Notes: a model not told the origin generated them from the letters alone. 64,000 bases of DNA from UMGS621 sp964468815 (GCA_964468815.1 CAYXWN010000004.1:1-64000); one strand, 5' to 3'. Numbered from the stretch's first letter, positions 26,090 through 36,335 are shown. Numbers and translations: made by a program.

Positions 26090-27391
26090 CTAAACGATTA
26101 ATGCCAACACGCAAAGATTGACCGCCAGCGACGGAATCGAAACCGCCGCACCATATTTTACAAAGTCAAAATAAGAAAATTTCACTTGATGCTCTTTCAG
26201 CATCGACGACCACATAATCCCGGCAAGCGCGCCGATCGGCGTTAAACAAGCACCCAAATTAGAACCGACAATCGTCGCATAGATCGCTTGCATTTGCGTC
26301 GTTCCCGTAAGCGGCGCAATAACGGGACAAAAGAATACACTCATGGGAATATTGTTGATGACGTTCGCGGACAAAAACGAAAGAACTCCGTATTTCAACA
26401 CAACGTTATCGCTGCCCAACACATTGGAAATTGCCTCCGTAACGCCGACGCTTTGCAACGAAAGAATAATCGTAAACATAGACAATACGAAAGGAACTAA
26501 CTGCCACGGTGCGCGCTTTAAGGTACGCCCCACTTCGATCGGCTTTTGTCTTTTAAACAAACAAATGCAAAGAATGATCAAAACAAGACTCAATGCGGCA
26601 ATCAATGAAACCAACCACATTTCAAGCCCTATATACGAACCGATTGCAAGCACGATGGTACATATTGCAAGATGAATTACGCCGATAACGAGATACGCCT
26701 TATTCTTGATCGGAACAAGTTCGCACGTTCCCTCCGCAGGCTTTTTTAATTCCTTGCGGAAGATCAAATACAATACGAAAAAAGACACGATCGTCGATGC
26801 CAGCGACGGCAAAAACATGACCTTAAAATATTCCAAAAAACCAACCCCGTAAGAAGTCGCTATGTAAATATTGGTAGGATTTCCGATAATAAACGTCATG
26901 CTCATCGTATTCGCCGCGACAAACTCTACGATCAAATACGGCAACGCGCTTATCTTTGCGTTTTTTGCAAAATAACAGATAAACGGCGTAAACGTCAATA
27001 CGATAATATCGTTTGAAGTAAATACCGTAAGCACGGATACGATAACGTACAACCAAACAAACAACTTCATTTGGCTGTTTTTTGCAAGGTTCAACGTTCT
27101 ACTCGCAAGGTAACTAAAAAAGCCGACCTCGTCTAAAAATACGGATAAAATCGTCATCGTAATGAATAAGACGAGGATTTTTATCGGGTTGATAGACGAA
27201 TCCTTTACGAGTTCGGCGCACAAATACTGAAAATCTACGCCGCCGGAGGCAATCATTACGATCGCCCCGATCAAAACAATTACCCAATACGAATCGATTT
27301 TTAACTTTTTAATCTTTATCTGCGGAAAAAACAACACGCCTAAAATCATGCACAAGCAAGTAAGTCCGCCGATTGTCAGTGATAATGCCAT
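26090..27391 (-). CDS. ArsB/SLC13-type membrane carrier
   Basis: Integral membrane protein of 433 residues with about eleven membrane segments, of the ion transporter superfamily that holds ArsB, NhaD and SLC13 carriers. Supporting segments are TSNDIIVLTFTPFICYF, FIIGNPTNIYIA and the C-terminal repeat-like SANVINNIPMSVFF with GSNLGACLTPIGALAG. The two inverted halves with NPTN and NNIPM turns fit an elevator-type carrier. No ars regulator or arsenate reductase is nearby, so arsenite export is only one option; a dicarboxylate or other anion is equally possible. The gene stands alone with its own promoter. Confidence 0.82.
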   Translation of the reverse strand: MALSLTIGGLTCLCMILGVLFFPQIKIKKLKIDSYWVIVLIGAIVMIASGGVDFQYLCAELVKDSSINPIKILVLFITMTILSVFLDEVGFFSYLASRTLNLAKNSQMKLFVWLYVIVSVLTVFTSNDIIVLTFTPFICYFAKNAKISALPYLIVEFVAANTMSMTFIIGNPTNIYIATSYGVGFLEYFKVMFLPSLASTIVSFFVLYLIFRKELKKPAEGTCELVPIKNKAYLVIGVIHLAICTIVLAIGSYIGLEMWLVSLIAALSLVLIILCICLFKRQKPIEVGRTLKRAPWQLVPFVLSMFTIILSLQSVGVTEAISNVLGSDNVVLKYGVLSFLSANVINNIPMSVFFCPVIAPLTGTTQMQAIYATIVGSNLGACLTPIGALAGIMWSSMLKEHQVKFSYFDFVKYGAAVSIPSLAVNLCVLALIV

Positions 27392-27489
27392 TTACTGTTC
27401 CCTTTTGTTCACGGCTAAACACATGAATATGAAAAAACTTTTCTATTTTTATTGCTTTCAGTCCATAAAAATTTGTTTAAATCTAATTA

Positions 27490-27518
27490 ATGGTAACACA
27501 AAAAATCCCACATGTCAA
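27490..27518 (-). promoter_or_regulatory. Promoter of the carrier gene
   Basis: Minus strand TTGACA (27518-27513), 17-base spacer, TACCAT (27495-27490). It begins 27 bases past the stop of the truncated permease gene. Confidence 0.6.
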
Positions 27519-27544
27519 TAACAAAACGCCGCTTAATACAAATT

Positions 27545-27748
27545 TTATAATTGGATATAGTTTCTAAAATTCAGCGTTCCGAATCCGAACGCATTTTCGC
27601 CGATCGCTTGATGCGTGCGTAAGCCGGAAATAAAACACCAAAAAATAAGATATACGTAGGTAAAAGCAAATACGGCAAAGACGCAAAACACGATCAAACG
27701 GACGATCGTTTCACTCGGCGTTCTTCTTGCAAACAGTTTATTTTTCAT
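27545..27748 (-). pseudogene. Truncated MalG-type permease
   Basis: Only 67 residues: the cytoplasmic start, the first membrane segment (IVFCVFAVFAFTYVYLIFWC) and the entry to the first outer loop (NFRNYIQL). A working MalG-type permease has about 280 residues and an EAA loop; neither is present in any frame of the 150 bases downstream. A good GAGGTG site precedes the ATG, nine bases after the stop of the upstream permease. The rest was probably lost by deletion, joining the remnant to the AT-rich promoter of the next gene. Confidence 0.8.
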
Positions 27749-27757
27749 CGGTACACC

Positions 27758-28710
27758 TCAATACTGTATTTCTTCTACACGACTATTCAATACCTTTCGT
27801 ACCAAAACAGCCAACACGCAGGAAATCGCCGTCAAAATCAACCCCAAAGCGGACGCTTGATACAAGTAATCGTTGCTTAACGGGTTATTTGCCTGTTGCA
27901 CCCTCATATACAGCCAATTGGAAACGGTTTGCGTTCCGTTCAAGCCGCCCGTCAGCAAGAACACGTTTCCCGTTGCCGCGAAAATTCCGGCGATGGACGT
28001 CGTGATCGTCAAAACGAACGTCGGCCACACCAACGGCAATATGATTTGAACCAATTCTCTAACCCAATTCACGCCGTCTATCCGCGCCGATTCGATGACC
28101 GAATCGGGAATACGGGAAAACGTGCCGCCCACACGATCAAATTTCCCGGAAACGCCAGCCAGATCAAATTCAACAACACCATGCTATTGGCAAAATCCGG
28201 GTTTTCCAACGGATTCTGCACGATCCCCTCCGTCCCCGTTATTTGATATAAGATTTCGGGAAAAAAACTGCTGGTCGGCGACATCAACTCTTGAAAGAAA
28301 AAACTTACGACGACCGGGGAAATAATCGTCGGCAAATAGAAAATAACCCGCCAAGCTTTATAGCCCCATATCTTTTTATAAATAAAGTAAGAAACCATCA
28401 ACCCGATCGGATACATGATCATTTGCACCAAAAAGGTTTTCATCGTATTCCCGAACGCCACTCTTAAATCCCATTCGGGGAAAGCAGATCCGTTCTTCAA
28501 TAACTTAAAGATATATTCAAAGTTATCCAGCGTAAATACCAACCCCGTTTGCGCGTCGTTCGGCTTTTGAAACGCCATGACGAACGAATCCAAATTGACG
28601 TAAACGTAAAAGAGCAGGAAAAACGCAACCGGGATAATCGTAAAGGACAAAATAAACAATGCCCTCATTGTCTTTCTTCCGACCGTTTCTCTTTTCAGAA
28701 CTTTTTTCAT
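27758..28710 (-). pseudogene. MalF-type permease broken by a one-base deletion
   Basis: Two overlapping reading frames (28710-28078 and 28132-27758) are the N- and C-terminal parts of one permease. The first runs normally to NLIVW and then turns into an unrelated tail. The second continues with GGTFSRIPDSVIESARIDG, the EAA loop. Adding one G to the GGG run near 28130 restores ...NLIVWGGTFSRIPDS... and a protein of 317 residues, the normal size. Either the gene is inactivated or the base was lost in sequencing. The gene lies between a frameshifted lipoprotein gene and a truncated permease gene. Confidence 0.87.
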
Positions 28711-28723
28711 ATCGATCCCCTCG

Positions 28724-30168
28724 TTACGATGCGGAAACGGTAATCGTCAAGCCTTTTACTTCGGCATTTACGTAACACCGCATCGCAAAATATCCGTCAA
28801 CGCCGAAAGAATCATTCTTCGGCAATTGATTCAAGTCAATTTCCACCGTCGTAGTCTCTGGGAAAACGCCGCCGATGTTCGCCGCGGAACATTGGGAATC
28901 GTGAATTGAATCGCCGCTTGTTCCCGATCTACCGTGCCGATCGTCAAAATCAATTTTGTTTTCCCCTCCGCCTTATACTTTGCAATCAGATCGGACGAAA
29001 AACACGGATGGTGAAACCCGACCATAGCCGTATCTTGATTCGGCGTAAAAGTCCAAGTATTCCTCTCCCGATCATAAGAAACGTTCATATTATCGCAGAA
29101 AAACCAACTTTCTTTTTTGGATTCGTCAAACGCCTTTACGCCGGTTACCGAAAATTTGAATCCGTCCGTTGCGTCTTTGTCGACGTCCATCGCCCAACCG
29201 CGCGTGTGATAATACATCGTGATATCCACACCATCCGTTTTCATCTCTTCCGTAAGTGCGATAGAAAACTGAAATCCGATATTGCTCTCGTTATTCACTC
29301 CGTTAAATTGAGCGTTAAACGCGGTTTCTTGATTTTCCTTTTTATCAAATGCGACTGTGATTTTATTGCAACCGTTTTCGACGAAATTGCGAACGGCTTC
29401 CGCTTCGATATGCAAAATTTTGCCGTCCGTTTCGCTGTTGACGGTATACGTTCCGCCCTCGTACTCCACTGCGTCAAGACTGCCGCCGTAAGTCACCCAA
29501 ACAGCCTCTTTCCCAACGCCGCAATTCTTACAGGCGTTGCCCGATGAAAAATCATGGCTTAATTTATTCGCCGTCTTTTCGATTAACCGATCGCCGCAAT
29601 TGCCGCAAATTCTTACCGTATAACCGATATGCGAACAATTTTCCTCTACCGACTCAACGATTTCGCCGTAAACGTGCCCTGTCTTTACCTGCCAATCCGC
29701 GTGATAACGCTCGTGGCAAACCTTGCACTCGTACTCGGTATAGCTGTCCGCCAAACATTCGACGGCATGAACCGTCCCCGTTCCGTTCGGGGTATGCCCT
29801 TTCGCTTCGGTATAAATCGCGTAATTTTCACCGCACTCCAAGCAAGCGTAAACTCGATAGCCTTGATGCGTGCAATCCCCCTCGGATTCGTCCAACAACT
29901 CGACCTCGGCGTGCGGAAGTTTTGCGAGTATTTCTCGCTTCGTCTTTCCGCATTTCTTGCAGACGAACTTTTTTTCTCCGATTCTCGAACACGTCGGAAG
30001 GATCGAATATTCCGTATCTTCTTTAAAGTCGTGTCCGCACTTCTCTTTGACGATTTCGTCATCCGGTACGGGATCTTTTTTCGGCTCGGTATTCTCGTTA
30101 CACGCGCCCAGGCAAGCAATTGCGCAAAATGCAAGGATAACGATCCATACTTTCATCAATCGGCTCAT
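28724..30168 (-). pseudogene. Cys-repeat lipoprotein, frameshifted near its 3' end
   Basis: The uninterrupted frame (30168-28831) gives 445 residues with a lipobox (CLGAC, Cys23). Next come three or four repeats of about 50 residues with paired CxxC motifs (FVCKKCGKT, YACLECGEN, YECKVCHER, VRICGNCGD), a pattern common in clostridial surface proteins. A lectin-like beta domain follows (about 225-440). The last 18 residues (RRTSAAFSQRLRRWKLT) look out of frame. One base added near 28885 restores AANIGGVFPETTTVEIDL and a further segment ending in TVSAS at 28724, giving 481 residues in total. The loss may or may not abolish function. It is the first gene of the decaying import operon. Confidence 0.78.
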
Positions 30169-30571
30169 CTTAACTCCTTTTTATCGTATTATTTCTTCTT
30201 ATACGCGGCGACGAACGCCGCCGAAAGCGACTTTTTCACGCTTATCATATATCGTTTAACAGTCTACCTTTATTTTAACGCTACTTCCGCATAAAAACAA
30301 TCCACACGAAAAATCAAAAATTGCTCTATATAAACTTTTTGAAATTATTTTTCCATTTTTAGGAAAAAATACTGACCGCTATAAACAAATACGGACTTAA
30401 AACCGTTAAAAAAATAAAAATATTTTTCTCAAAAAAAAGCCGACTTTCGGGCAAATTCGTCCGAAGCCGGTCTTTCCTTTCTCAAATTTTTTACTCTCTC
30501 GCTTTCGCGCCGTTTTCCGTTACGTAAAGGGGGTGTAACGATTCACTATCCCCGTTCAAACATGAATCCTT
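30169..30571. other. Intergenic region, no gene
   Basis: AT-rich stretch of 403 bases. It holds the ribosome binding site (AAAGGAG) and leader of the lipoprotein gene, including a GCGGCG / CGCCGC stem-loop at 30205-30221. The terminator of the upstream GH63 operon is at 30431-30470. No open frame with a ribosome binding site was found. Confidence 0.7.
30431..30470 (-). terminator. Terminator of the lacI-GH106-GH63 operon
   Basis: Minus strand CCGGCTTCGG / CCGAAAGTCGG with one bulged A, ten-base loop, followed by CTTTTTTTT. About 100 bases past the GH63-like stop. Confidence 0.75.
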
Positions 30572-31816
30572 TTATTCGGACAGGTCGCGCATCATTTCGA
30601 TGACAAGCACATTCCAATTCAAAAAACTTCCCTCCATCGTGGGCTTGCCCGTTTCGGGATTGTACGACTCGCTCATGTTGTTATTCTCCAACACGTCTTG
30701 CCCCAATAACTTTACCGTCTTTTTCGCGAGATCGCGCGCCTCTTTTTTCATGTTCGCCGCCTTTAAGGATTTCCATACGCAATAATTCGCGATGATCCAA
30801 ACCGCACCGAGCCAATTAGATGGATTGCTCGATTCCTCTAAGCAATACATTTTTTCGTCTTTTGCGAGCGTACGCACGCCGTATTGGCACGACACGTTCT
30901 TGTCGAGATAATGCTTTTTCAAAATCGCTTTTCCCTCTTCCGCCGTGGCGATTCCGCACATAATCGGCAAAAAGCAACCCCAAAACCGAATCTTTATCGG
31001 AATACTCTTCCAAAAAACACCAAGCCCGTGGTGAAAATTCTCTGTTTTACGCGTTTTGATATCCAGATATGCCGAATAGTACAAGTCGTCGCGCGCATCG
31101 TATAATTCCGAACGGATCGCCGACTTCAAGTTTTCGGCTTTCCCCAGATAATAAACATCGCTTTCGCCGCGCGATTCTAAAATTTCGTGCATTGCGCAAA
31201 ATTCGGAATATAAAAAGCAATTTAAATAGACGTCCGCGCAACAATCTTCGGGGAATCCGAACACGGTGGGATTATTATCTACGCCGATCATGACGTCGTT
31301 CCGCCAAAAATAAAGTCCGCTCTTCTCGTCAAATTGATACTTGTCGTAATATGCGAGATATTTTTTTAAGGGCGTCGCGTCAAACCACGAAAAATCGTTT
31401 ACCGCCTTGCTGGCGTTGAGCGTTCCTCTACACAAAAAAGGCTTGTGTTGATTCACCTTTTTCCCTGCCAAATGCTCGTCTTTTAAAAGAGAAGACATCA
31501 ATCCGGTCGCCGTAACGGTCATCGGAATAAATCCGTCGTCAAGTTGTTGATCAAAGAAATTTAAGATATTTCCCTTTATGTGAACGATTATTTTTTCTCT
31601 CATTTTATCGTAATCGAAATCGGGAGAATTTTTATAATATTCACAATATTCCAAAAGAGCCTTTGCGCTCCAATAAGAATCCCAATCCCATAAATTGTTG
31701 GCGTACATCGCACCGGGATCTAAAAATGGATGGTTGAATACGCCGTCCGTCGGCTTTAACATTTTCGGTGCGTTCTCTCGGATATAACCGCTTACCGCTT
31801 TTATATACTCTTTCAT
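30572..31816 (-). CDS. GH63-like (alpha/alpha)6-barrel glycosidase
   Basis: Cytoplasmic enzyme of 414 residues, without a signal peptide. It resembles GH63 and the related trehalase/glucosylglycerate hydrolase group: LWDWDSYW (42-49) near the N-terminus, GVDNNP (178-183, with Asp180 a candidate catalytic acid), and SNPSNWLGAVWIIANY near the C-terminus. Substrate cannot be read from sequence; an alpha-glucoside or a short glycan taken up by one of the local importers is likely. It follows the GH106-like gene after a 151-base gap containing a stem-loop. Confidence 0.75.
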   Translation of the reverse strand: MKEYIKAVSGYIRENAPKMLKPTDGVFNHPFLDPGAMYANNLWDWDSYWSAKALLEYCEYYKNSPDFDYDKMREKIIVHIKGNILNFFDQQLDDGFIPMTVTATGLMSSLLKDEHLAGKKVNQHKPFLCRGTLNASKAVNDFSWFDATPLKKYLAYYDKYQFDEKSGLYFWRNDVMIGVDNNPTVFGFPEDCCADVYLNCFLYSEFCAMHEILESRGESDVYYLGKAENLKSAIRSELYDARDDLYYSAYLDIKTRKTENFHHGLGVFWKSIPIKIRFWGCFLPIMCGIATAEEGKAILKKHYLDKNVSCQYGVRTLAKDEKMYCLEESSNPSNWLGAVWIIANYCVWKSLKAANMKKEARDLAKKTVKLLGQDVLENNNMSESYNPETGKPTMEGSFLNWNVLVIEMMRDLSE

Positions 31817-31914
31817 GCCGTTTCTCTTGCGGAAAAATCACGTTTTTCCGCCCTTTTTCTCCTTTGACAAATTCTTGTTTTTCAGAATGGAAGCAATTGC
31901 CCCATAAAAGGCAT

Positions 31915-31943
31915 GATTGCGGACGTTTCAACGAGCCGCAATC
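31915..31943. other. Stem-loop between the GH106-like and GH63-like genes
   Basis: GATTGCGG / CCGCAATC, 8 bp with a 13-base loop, 25 bases after the GH106-like stop. On the operon (minus) strand no U tract follows, so it may protect or process the mRNA. Confidence 0.4.
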
Positions 31944-31967
31944 TCCTTTTTTAATGATTTAAGAAAG

Positions 31968-34937
31968 TTAAAATTCTTCTTTTTCTATCCGTTCTTTTGT
32001 TAAATACACGTCGCCGATCGCAAACGGGACGAAATGATAATCGTCCACGTACGTACATTCGGGCGCATCCGTACGTACGACGTTATCCTCGTATCCGCGC
32101 TTCCCGACGAACGTACTGAGTCCGACGAAATTCTGCTCGCCCCGAATATGATGGTGCGGTCCGAGCAAGTTTCTGTTTCCGGACACGGCGACGACCGTAA
32201 TTTTATTTCTTCCTTCCTTTACGAAATCGGTTATTTCGAGAGAAGCCGCCCCGTCGCCGATCGAACCGCAAAATACGCCGTTTACAAAAATCCGCAACAG
32301 TACGGCGTGCGAACGCTCCGACTCAACGTAATAATTACAGTCTTTCGTTAATTCCGCCTCGTATTCCGCCACGATTTCACCGCGATAAAAAGGATATCCG
32401 CAATCGGTGATATCGCAATCGGTCGTCAACGGTCGTTCCCTCGTGATCGCGAAATTGCCTGCCGTCTTGTAATAGCCGGAATGATTTTGAATCGGCGCGC
32501 TTTTTACGCCGAACTTGCCGCGAACATAGCAATTTTCGATTTCCAAGGGGTAACTGAACACGTTTCGGACGCACTCGAACGAATTTTCGACGTCGATCAA
32601 CGTTTTCGCCGCCTTTAACGTGCCGACGACGCCAATCTTGTTCCACCCTTTCACGAGCAAATTCTTTATATCGCTCCCGATAATGCTCTTGTCGATCCAC
32701 CAACGGTCGTCGTTTAAGGTTACGAGCGCGCCGTTTACGCTTACGTCCGAAAAATGCCCCCTTTCCAAGAAAAGTTCGGCTGTTTCCGGCACTTCGTCGC
32801 ACTGAACGCCGAACACCACCTCAACGGCGATATCCTTGGTAATTTCCGCAGACTTTCCGTATAAATACTCTTGTATGCGCTGCACGGGCGCGTTCTCGAA
32901 CACTTTTTCCCCGTCTACGATGCAGTCCGCATAATCCAACGTGATCGCGTTTTGATCGCACACGCGAAATTGCTCGGAATGGAGCAATTTCTTTTCGACC
33001 TTACGCCGAATGCGATTCGTGTCGTTTTTCTTATCGAGGATAAAATACGCGCTTTCCATCGGTTTCAACGTCTGCTCGGTATACGTGCGGCAAGGCGAAG
33101 CAACCGCCTCTTGCAAATATTTTTTTCCGCTCGACAAATTCACCCGATAAACAGAACCGCGGCGATTGAACGTTAAAACAAAGCGTTTTTCGTCGCATAC
33201 GGACGTATTGCAAATGAAAACGTATAAACGATCTGCGTCCTCCGAAACGTGTATTTTACAACTTTTTACCAATATTTCGTCCTTGCCGTACAATGCAACG
33301 GGACGACGGTAACCGTAATACTCGAAAATCTTTTCCAGTTTTTTCGCGCTGTTAAAATATTCGTAGAATCTACCGCTTTCCTTTAATACCGACGACAACG
33401 CCTTTCCCTGCGTTCCCGTCAACGATTGTTCGTTTCCGACCAATACGATGCCGCCGCCCTGCGCAAACTTTTTGATCTTGCGCAACGCGTTTTGCGAAGG
33501 CTCTGCGCCGTCCGGCAAAATTAAATAGCGATAATTCATTCTTCCGACGTTCAGCGCACCGTCCTTTACCTTGCCCTTTTCTTCCAACATCCACTCGTCC
33601 AACACGTCGAAAGGAATTTGAGCGTCCTCTAAATTCTCTATCAACTGCCTGTAAAAGGTAGAAATTCTGCCGTTTTGCGAACAGCCGGCAACACCCTTAA
33701 AACAAGCGGTGATCGGAGAAAGAATCGCGACGTCCGCAAAGGGCTTCCCCTGCGATACCGCCCCGTTGACGTTTTCCATCCATTGAAAGAGTACGTCCGC
33801 ATAATTCCACCAAGGCGATTGGTAGGAGAAAAACGCAGGATAATCGCGCTTTCTGATTCCGCTGATCGTATACGCGGACAAGTGCAAACACGCCGTATTG
33901 ACGCCGTACGCCGCTTGATATCCCCAAATCCACGCGTATTGCGAAAAGGAAGTATTCCAACCGCAACACCCAAACGTTTCGCTCAACACGTTTTTATAGC
34001 CGACCTGCCGTTTTACCGAACCGATTTGCTTTAAGAGCACGGGCGAAGTCAATCTTCTGCCCAAAAAATCAATGCCCGGATAATCCATATAACGATAATG
34101 ATTGGCAACGTTTCCGCTCAGTTGATACTGCGTGCTGATGCCGTCCTCTCCGCCGAAATGCCCGGTCAAAAGAAGATTGTTTTCTCTGCACCACCGGTTT
34201 AATTTATCCGTAAAACTCTCGGCAAATAATTTCGCGTAAAGTTCGTAAAAATGCGAACGGAATTTCCGACCTTTGGCGGTATCCTCTCTCAAAAGCCATA
34301 AATCCGCGCGTAAATTCCCGTAAACGGCATTGTAGCGTTCTTCCAAGCGAGGACTCCACGCCGTACGGAACGCAAGTTGCGGCTCATCCGTAAAGATGCC
34401 GCGAATCACCGTTCCGAAATACGCACCGAACCGCTCTTTGTACCGTTCGTGCGTGCTTTCGATAAATAAATCCACAACCTTATCGTTGAGTAAATCGACG
34501 TAATTTGCGTTTACTTTCGCAAAGCAATACAGATCGGCGTTGTCTTTTTCGGTTATTTGATAGCCGCCGCGAACCTTTTCGTATTTCGCAATAAACTCGC
34601 CGCAGACGTCTTTTTCTTCTTCACAAAAGGCGCCTTCTTTCTGTAACGCCCAAGTGCCGTGATTTAAGACGGCACCGCCGCCGAAGCCGCTCGGCCAACC
34701 GTTTTCATCGTAAAGCCACACTTCGAGATTCTGCTTTTTTGCCTCGTCTATGGCAACCGCGATGGCGGAAAACCATTCCTCGCTCATATAAGAAAGTTTT
34801 AATCCCGCTCTTGCATGGATAAAAAAGCCGCCTATGCCCCTTTTTGCAAAATCACAAATCTGTAATCGTATTTCAGGCTCTTTCATCTCGCCGTTCCAAG
34901 ACCAAAAAACCTTATTCTTTCTCGTAATTTCTTTCAT
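31968..34937 (-). CDS. GH106-like glycoside hydrolase (alpha-L-rhamnosidase family)
   Basis: Large enzyme of 989 residues with no signal peptide. The N-terminus has FWSWNGEMKEPEI (11-23), GIGGFFIHARAGL (about 35-47) and VWLYDENGWPSGFGGG, a strongly conserved set in GH106-type TIM barrels. The acidic GIFTDEPQLAF segment is a likely part of the active site. Later regions hold a glutamine-amidotransferase-like fold (YRLILPDG-type segment, YLILPDGAEP) and C-terminal jelly-roll domains (for example SHAVLLRIFVNGVFCGS). GH106 enzymes release rhamnose from plant glycans such as rhamnogalacturonan; the actual substrate here is not known. The gene lies 29 bases after lacI. Confidence 0.82.
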   Translation of the reverse strand: MKEITRKNKVFWSWNGEMKEPEIRLQICDFAKRGIGGFFIHARAGLKLSYMSEEWFSAIAVAIDEAKKQNLEVWLYDENGWPSGFGGGAVLNHGTWALQKEGAFCEEEKDVCGEFIAKYEKVRGGYQITEKDNADLYCFAKVNANYVDLLNDKVVDLFIESTHERYKERFGAYFGTVIRGIFTDEPQLAFRTAWSPRLEERYNAVYGNLRADLWLLREDTAKGRKFRSHFYELYAKLFAESFTDKLNRWCRENNLLLTGHFGGEDGISTQYQLSGNVANHYRYMDYPGIDFLGRRLTSPVLLKQIGSVKRQVGYKNVLSETFGCCGWNTSFSQYAWIWGYQAAYGVNTACLHLSAYTISGIRKRDYPAFFSYQSPWWNYADVLFQWMENVNGAVSQGKPFADVAILSPITACFKGVAGCSQNGRISTFYRQLIENLEDAQIPFDVLDEWMLEEKGKVKDGALNVGRMNYRYLILPDGAEPSQNALRKIKKFAQGGGIVLVGNEQSLTGTQGKALSSVLKESGRFYEYFNSAKKLEKIFEYYGYRRPVALYGKDEILVKSCKIHVSEDADRLYVFICNTSVCDEKRFVLTFNRRGSVYRVNLSSGKKYLQEAVASPCRTYTEQTLKPMESAYFILDKKNDTNRIRRKVEKKLLHSEQFRVCDQNAITLDYADCIVDGEKVFENAPVQRIQEYLYGKSAEITKDIAVEVVFGVQCDEVPETAELFLERGHFSDVSVNGALVTLNDDRWWIDKSIIGSDIKNLLVKGWNKIGVVGTLKAAKTLIDVENSFECVRNVFSYPLEIENCYVRGKFGVKSAPIQNHSGYYKTAGNFAITRERPLTTDCDITDCGYPFYRGEIVAEYEAELTKDCNYYVESERSHAVLLRIFVNGVFCGSIGDGAASLEITDFVKEGRNKITVVAVSGNRNLLGPHHHIRGEQNFVGLSTFVGKRGYEDNVVRTDAPECTYVDDYHFVPFAIGDVYLTKERIEKEEF

Positions 34938-34966
34938 TTTGCACCTTTATTGCTATTTGCGGTCGT

Positions 34967-35971
34967 TTATTTCGGCGACGCAACCGATTTACGAATCACG
35001 ATTTCCGTTTCGTATTTTTCAAACGTTCCTATTACGTTATTTTCAATACTGTGCGAAAGGATATCGAAAACCTTTCGCCCGTATGCGTTTTTATCATAAG
35101 TTACGGTAGTCAGCGCGGGACTTACGAAATTAGAATACAATATATCATCAAAGCCGACGACCGAAACGTCTTCGGGAACGCGGATTCCGCGTTTTTGCAA
35201 CTCGCTTAACGCACCGTACGCCATTAAGTCGTTCGTCGTAATGATTGCAGTGGCTTTACAACCGCTCTCTATCAACTTCGCCGTAAGTTGCATACCTGTT
35301 TGAACGGAAGTGTCATACGGATATTCGTTATCGATCACCGTACCTTCCTTGCCCATAAGATTCCTGTATTCGTCCTTAAACGCCTTATACCGTAAGTCTA
35401 CCGTATCTTCCCTCAACCCGGAAAGATACGCAATATCGGTATGCCCGACCGATTTTAAATAAGCGATCAGTTTGCGCATACCTTGTGCCATGTCGATTTC
35501 GACACAGCCGTATCCCAATTTAAAATTATCGAATTTGTTACCCGTCACGACCTTTATTCCGTTTTTCGTAAATTTGTCGATAACGTTCGATACTACGTCG
35601 GAATTGATAAGCGAAATATACACGCCGTCAATTCTCCGTGAAATAAGATCGGCAACTTGATTGCGGAAGCCGTTCATCGCGTCCGCAAAATACACGGCAT
35701 AGCCTGCCTGCGACGCGCTTTCTTGAAACCCGTGGAATATTTCGCCGAAAATCGGGTTGGATACGTCGTTAACTAAGATTGCAACCGTGTACGTTTTCTT
35801 TTTCGTCATACTCTTTGCAATCATGTCGGGCTTATATCCGTATTGCTCGACCACGGACAATACTCTTTGCGTCACCTCATCGGAAAACTTTCTGCTATTG
35901 TTTAAGATATAAGAAACCGTTTGCTCCGACACTCCGGCTATTTTTGCTATATCTTTTCTGGATATGCGCAT
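34967..35971 (-). CDS. LacI-family transcriptional regulator
   Basis: Regulator of 334 residues. The N-terminal helix-turn-helix and hinge (RKDIAKIAGVSEQTVSYILN, residues 4-23) is typical. The sugar-binding periplasmic-type domain follows, with VAILVNDVSNPIFGEIFHG and the closing GFDDILYSNFVSPALTTV segment. The ATG at 35971 was chosen since the HTH should start close to the N-terminus; a GTG five codons upstream is possible. A palindrome just downstream of its own promoter also occurs at the amylase-operon promoter, so it probably represses both itself with the GH106/GH63 genes and the amylase operon. Confidence 0.93.
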   Translation of the reverse strand: MRISRKDIAKIAGVSEQTVSYILNNSRKFSDEVTQRVLSVVEQYGYKPDMIAKSMTKKKTYTVAILVNDVSNPIFGEIFHGFQESASQAGYAVYFADAMNGFRNQVADLISRRIDGVYISLINSDVVSNVIDKFTKNGIKVVTGNKFDNFKLGYGCVEIDMAQGMRKLIAYLKSVGHTDIAYLSGLREDTVDLRYKAFKDEYRNLMGKEGTVIDNEYPYDTSVQTGMQLTAKLIESGCKATAIITTNDLMAYGALSELQKRGIRVPEDVSVVGFDDILYSNFVSPALTTVTYDKNAYGRKVFDILSHSIENNVIGTFEKYETEIVIRKSVASPK

Positions 35972-36035
35972 ACTTCCTTTCCCCACAAACTATATCGTCT
36001 ACTTTCTTTTTCTGCCGTTTTTTGATTCCGTTTCA

Positions 36036-36051
36036 CACTACTCGGGTAGTG
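36036..36051. promoter_or_regulatory. Operator at the lacI promoter
   Basis: CACTACTCGGGTAGTG, a 16-base palindrome with a central CG and one mismatch, as usual for LacI-family sites. It starts two bases downstream of the -10. The core CTACTCG-N-GTAG recurs at 51764-51779. Confidence 0.75.
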
Positions 36052-36053
36052 AT

Positions 36054-36083
36054 ATCGTATCATAATTATCAATATTTTGTCAA
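36054..36083 (-). promoter_or_regulatory. lacI operon promoter
   Basis: Minus strand TTGACA (36083-36078), 18-base spacer, TACGAT (36059-36054). The operator lies immediately downstream, where a bound repressor would block open-complex formation. Confidence 0.65.
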
Positions 36084-36255
36084 TAATTTTGAAAATATTT
36101 TTTCATTATCTTAAATATCGTTATAGCTATAAAAACTTTAACGATTTGAAAAACCGCCCGTTCCTTTTATTTTACAAAGCACTTACGAAAAAATAACCGA
36201 TTTTACTTCGCTTTATAAAAAATTTTTTTGCTAAAAATTTTCTTTTTCGGTATTC

Positions 36256-36290
36256 TCTCCGACGTTCGGTTTTTCACCGAACGTCGGAGA
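36256..36290. terminator. Strong hairpin at the end of the amylase operon
   Basis: Fifteen-bp perfect stem TCTCCGACGTTCGGT / ACCGAACGTCGGAGA with a TTTTC loop. On the minus strand it is followed by ATACCGAAAAAGA, which is not a U tract, so it may act with the hairpin at 36310. Confidence 0.65.
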
Positions 36291-36309
36291 TCATCCGTTT
36301 TATAAAACA

Positions 36310-36335
36310 GAGGCAAGGCCTTTTGCCCTTGCCTC
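36310..36335 (-). terminator. Terminator after the surface repeat protein
   Basis: Minus strand GAGGCAAGG / CCTTGCCTC, 9 bp, eight-base loop, followed by TGTTTTAT. It lies 31 bases past the stop of the last operon gene. Confidence 0.7.

Noticed and set aside
26090..27391. Arsenic resistance operon
   Set aside because: The carrier belongs to the ArsB/SLC13 superfamily, but no arsR, arsC or arsA is adjacent and the gene has its own promoter and terminator, so substrate was left open.
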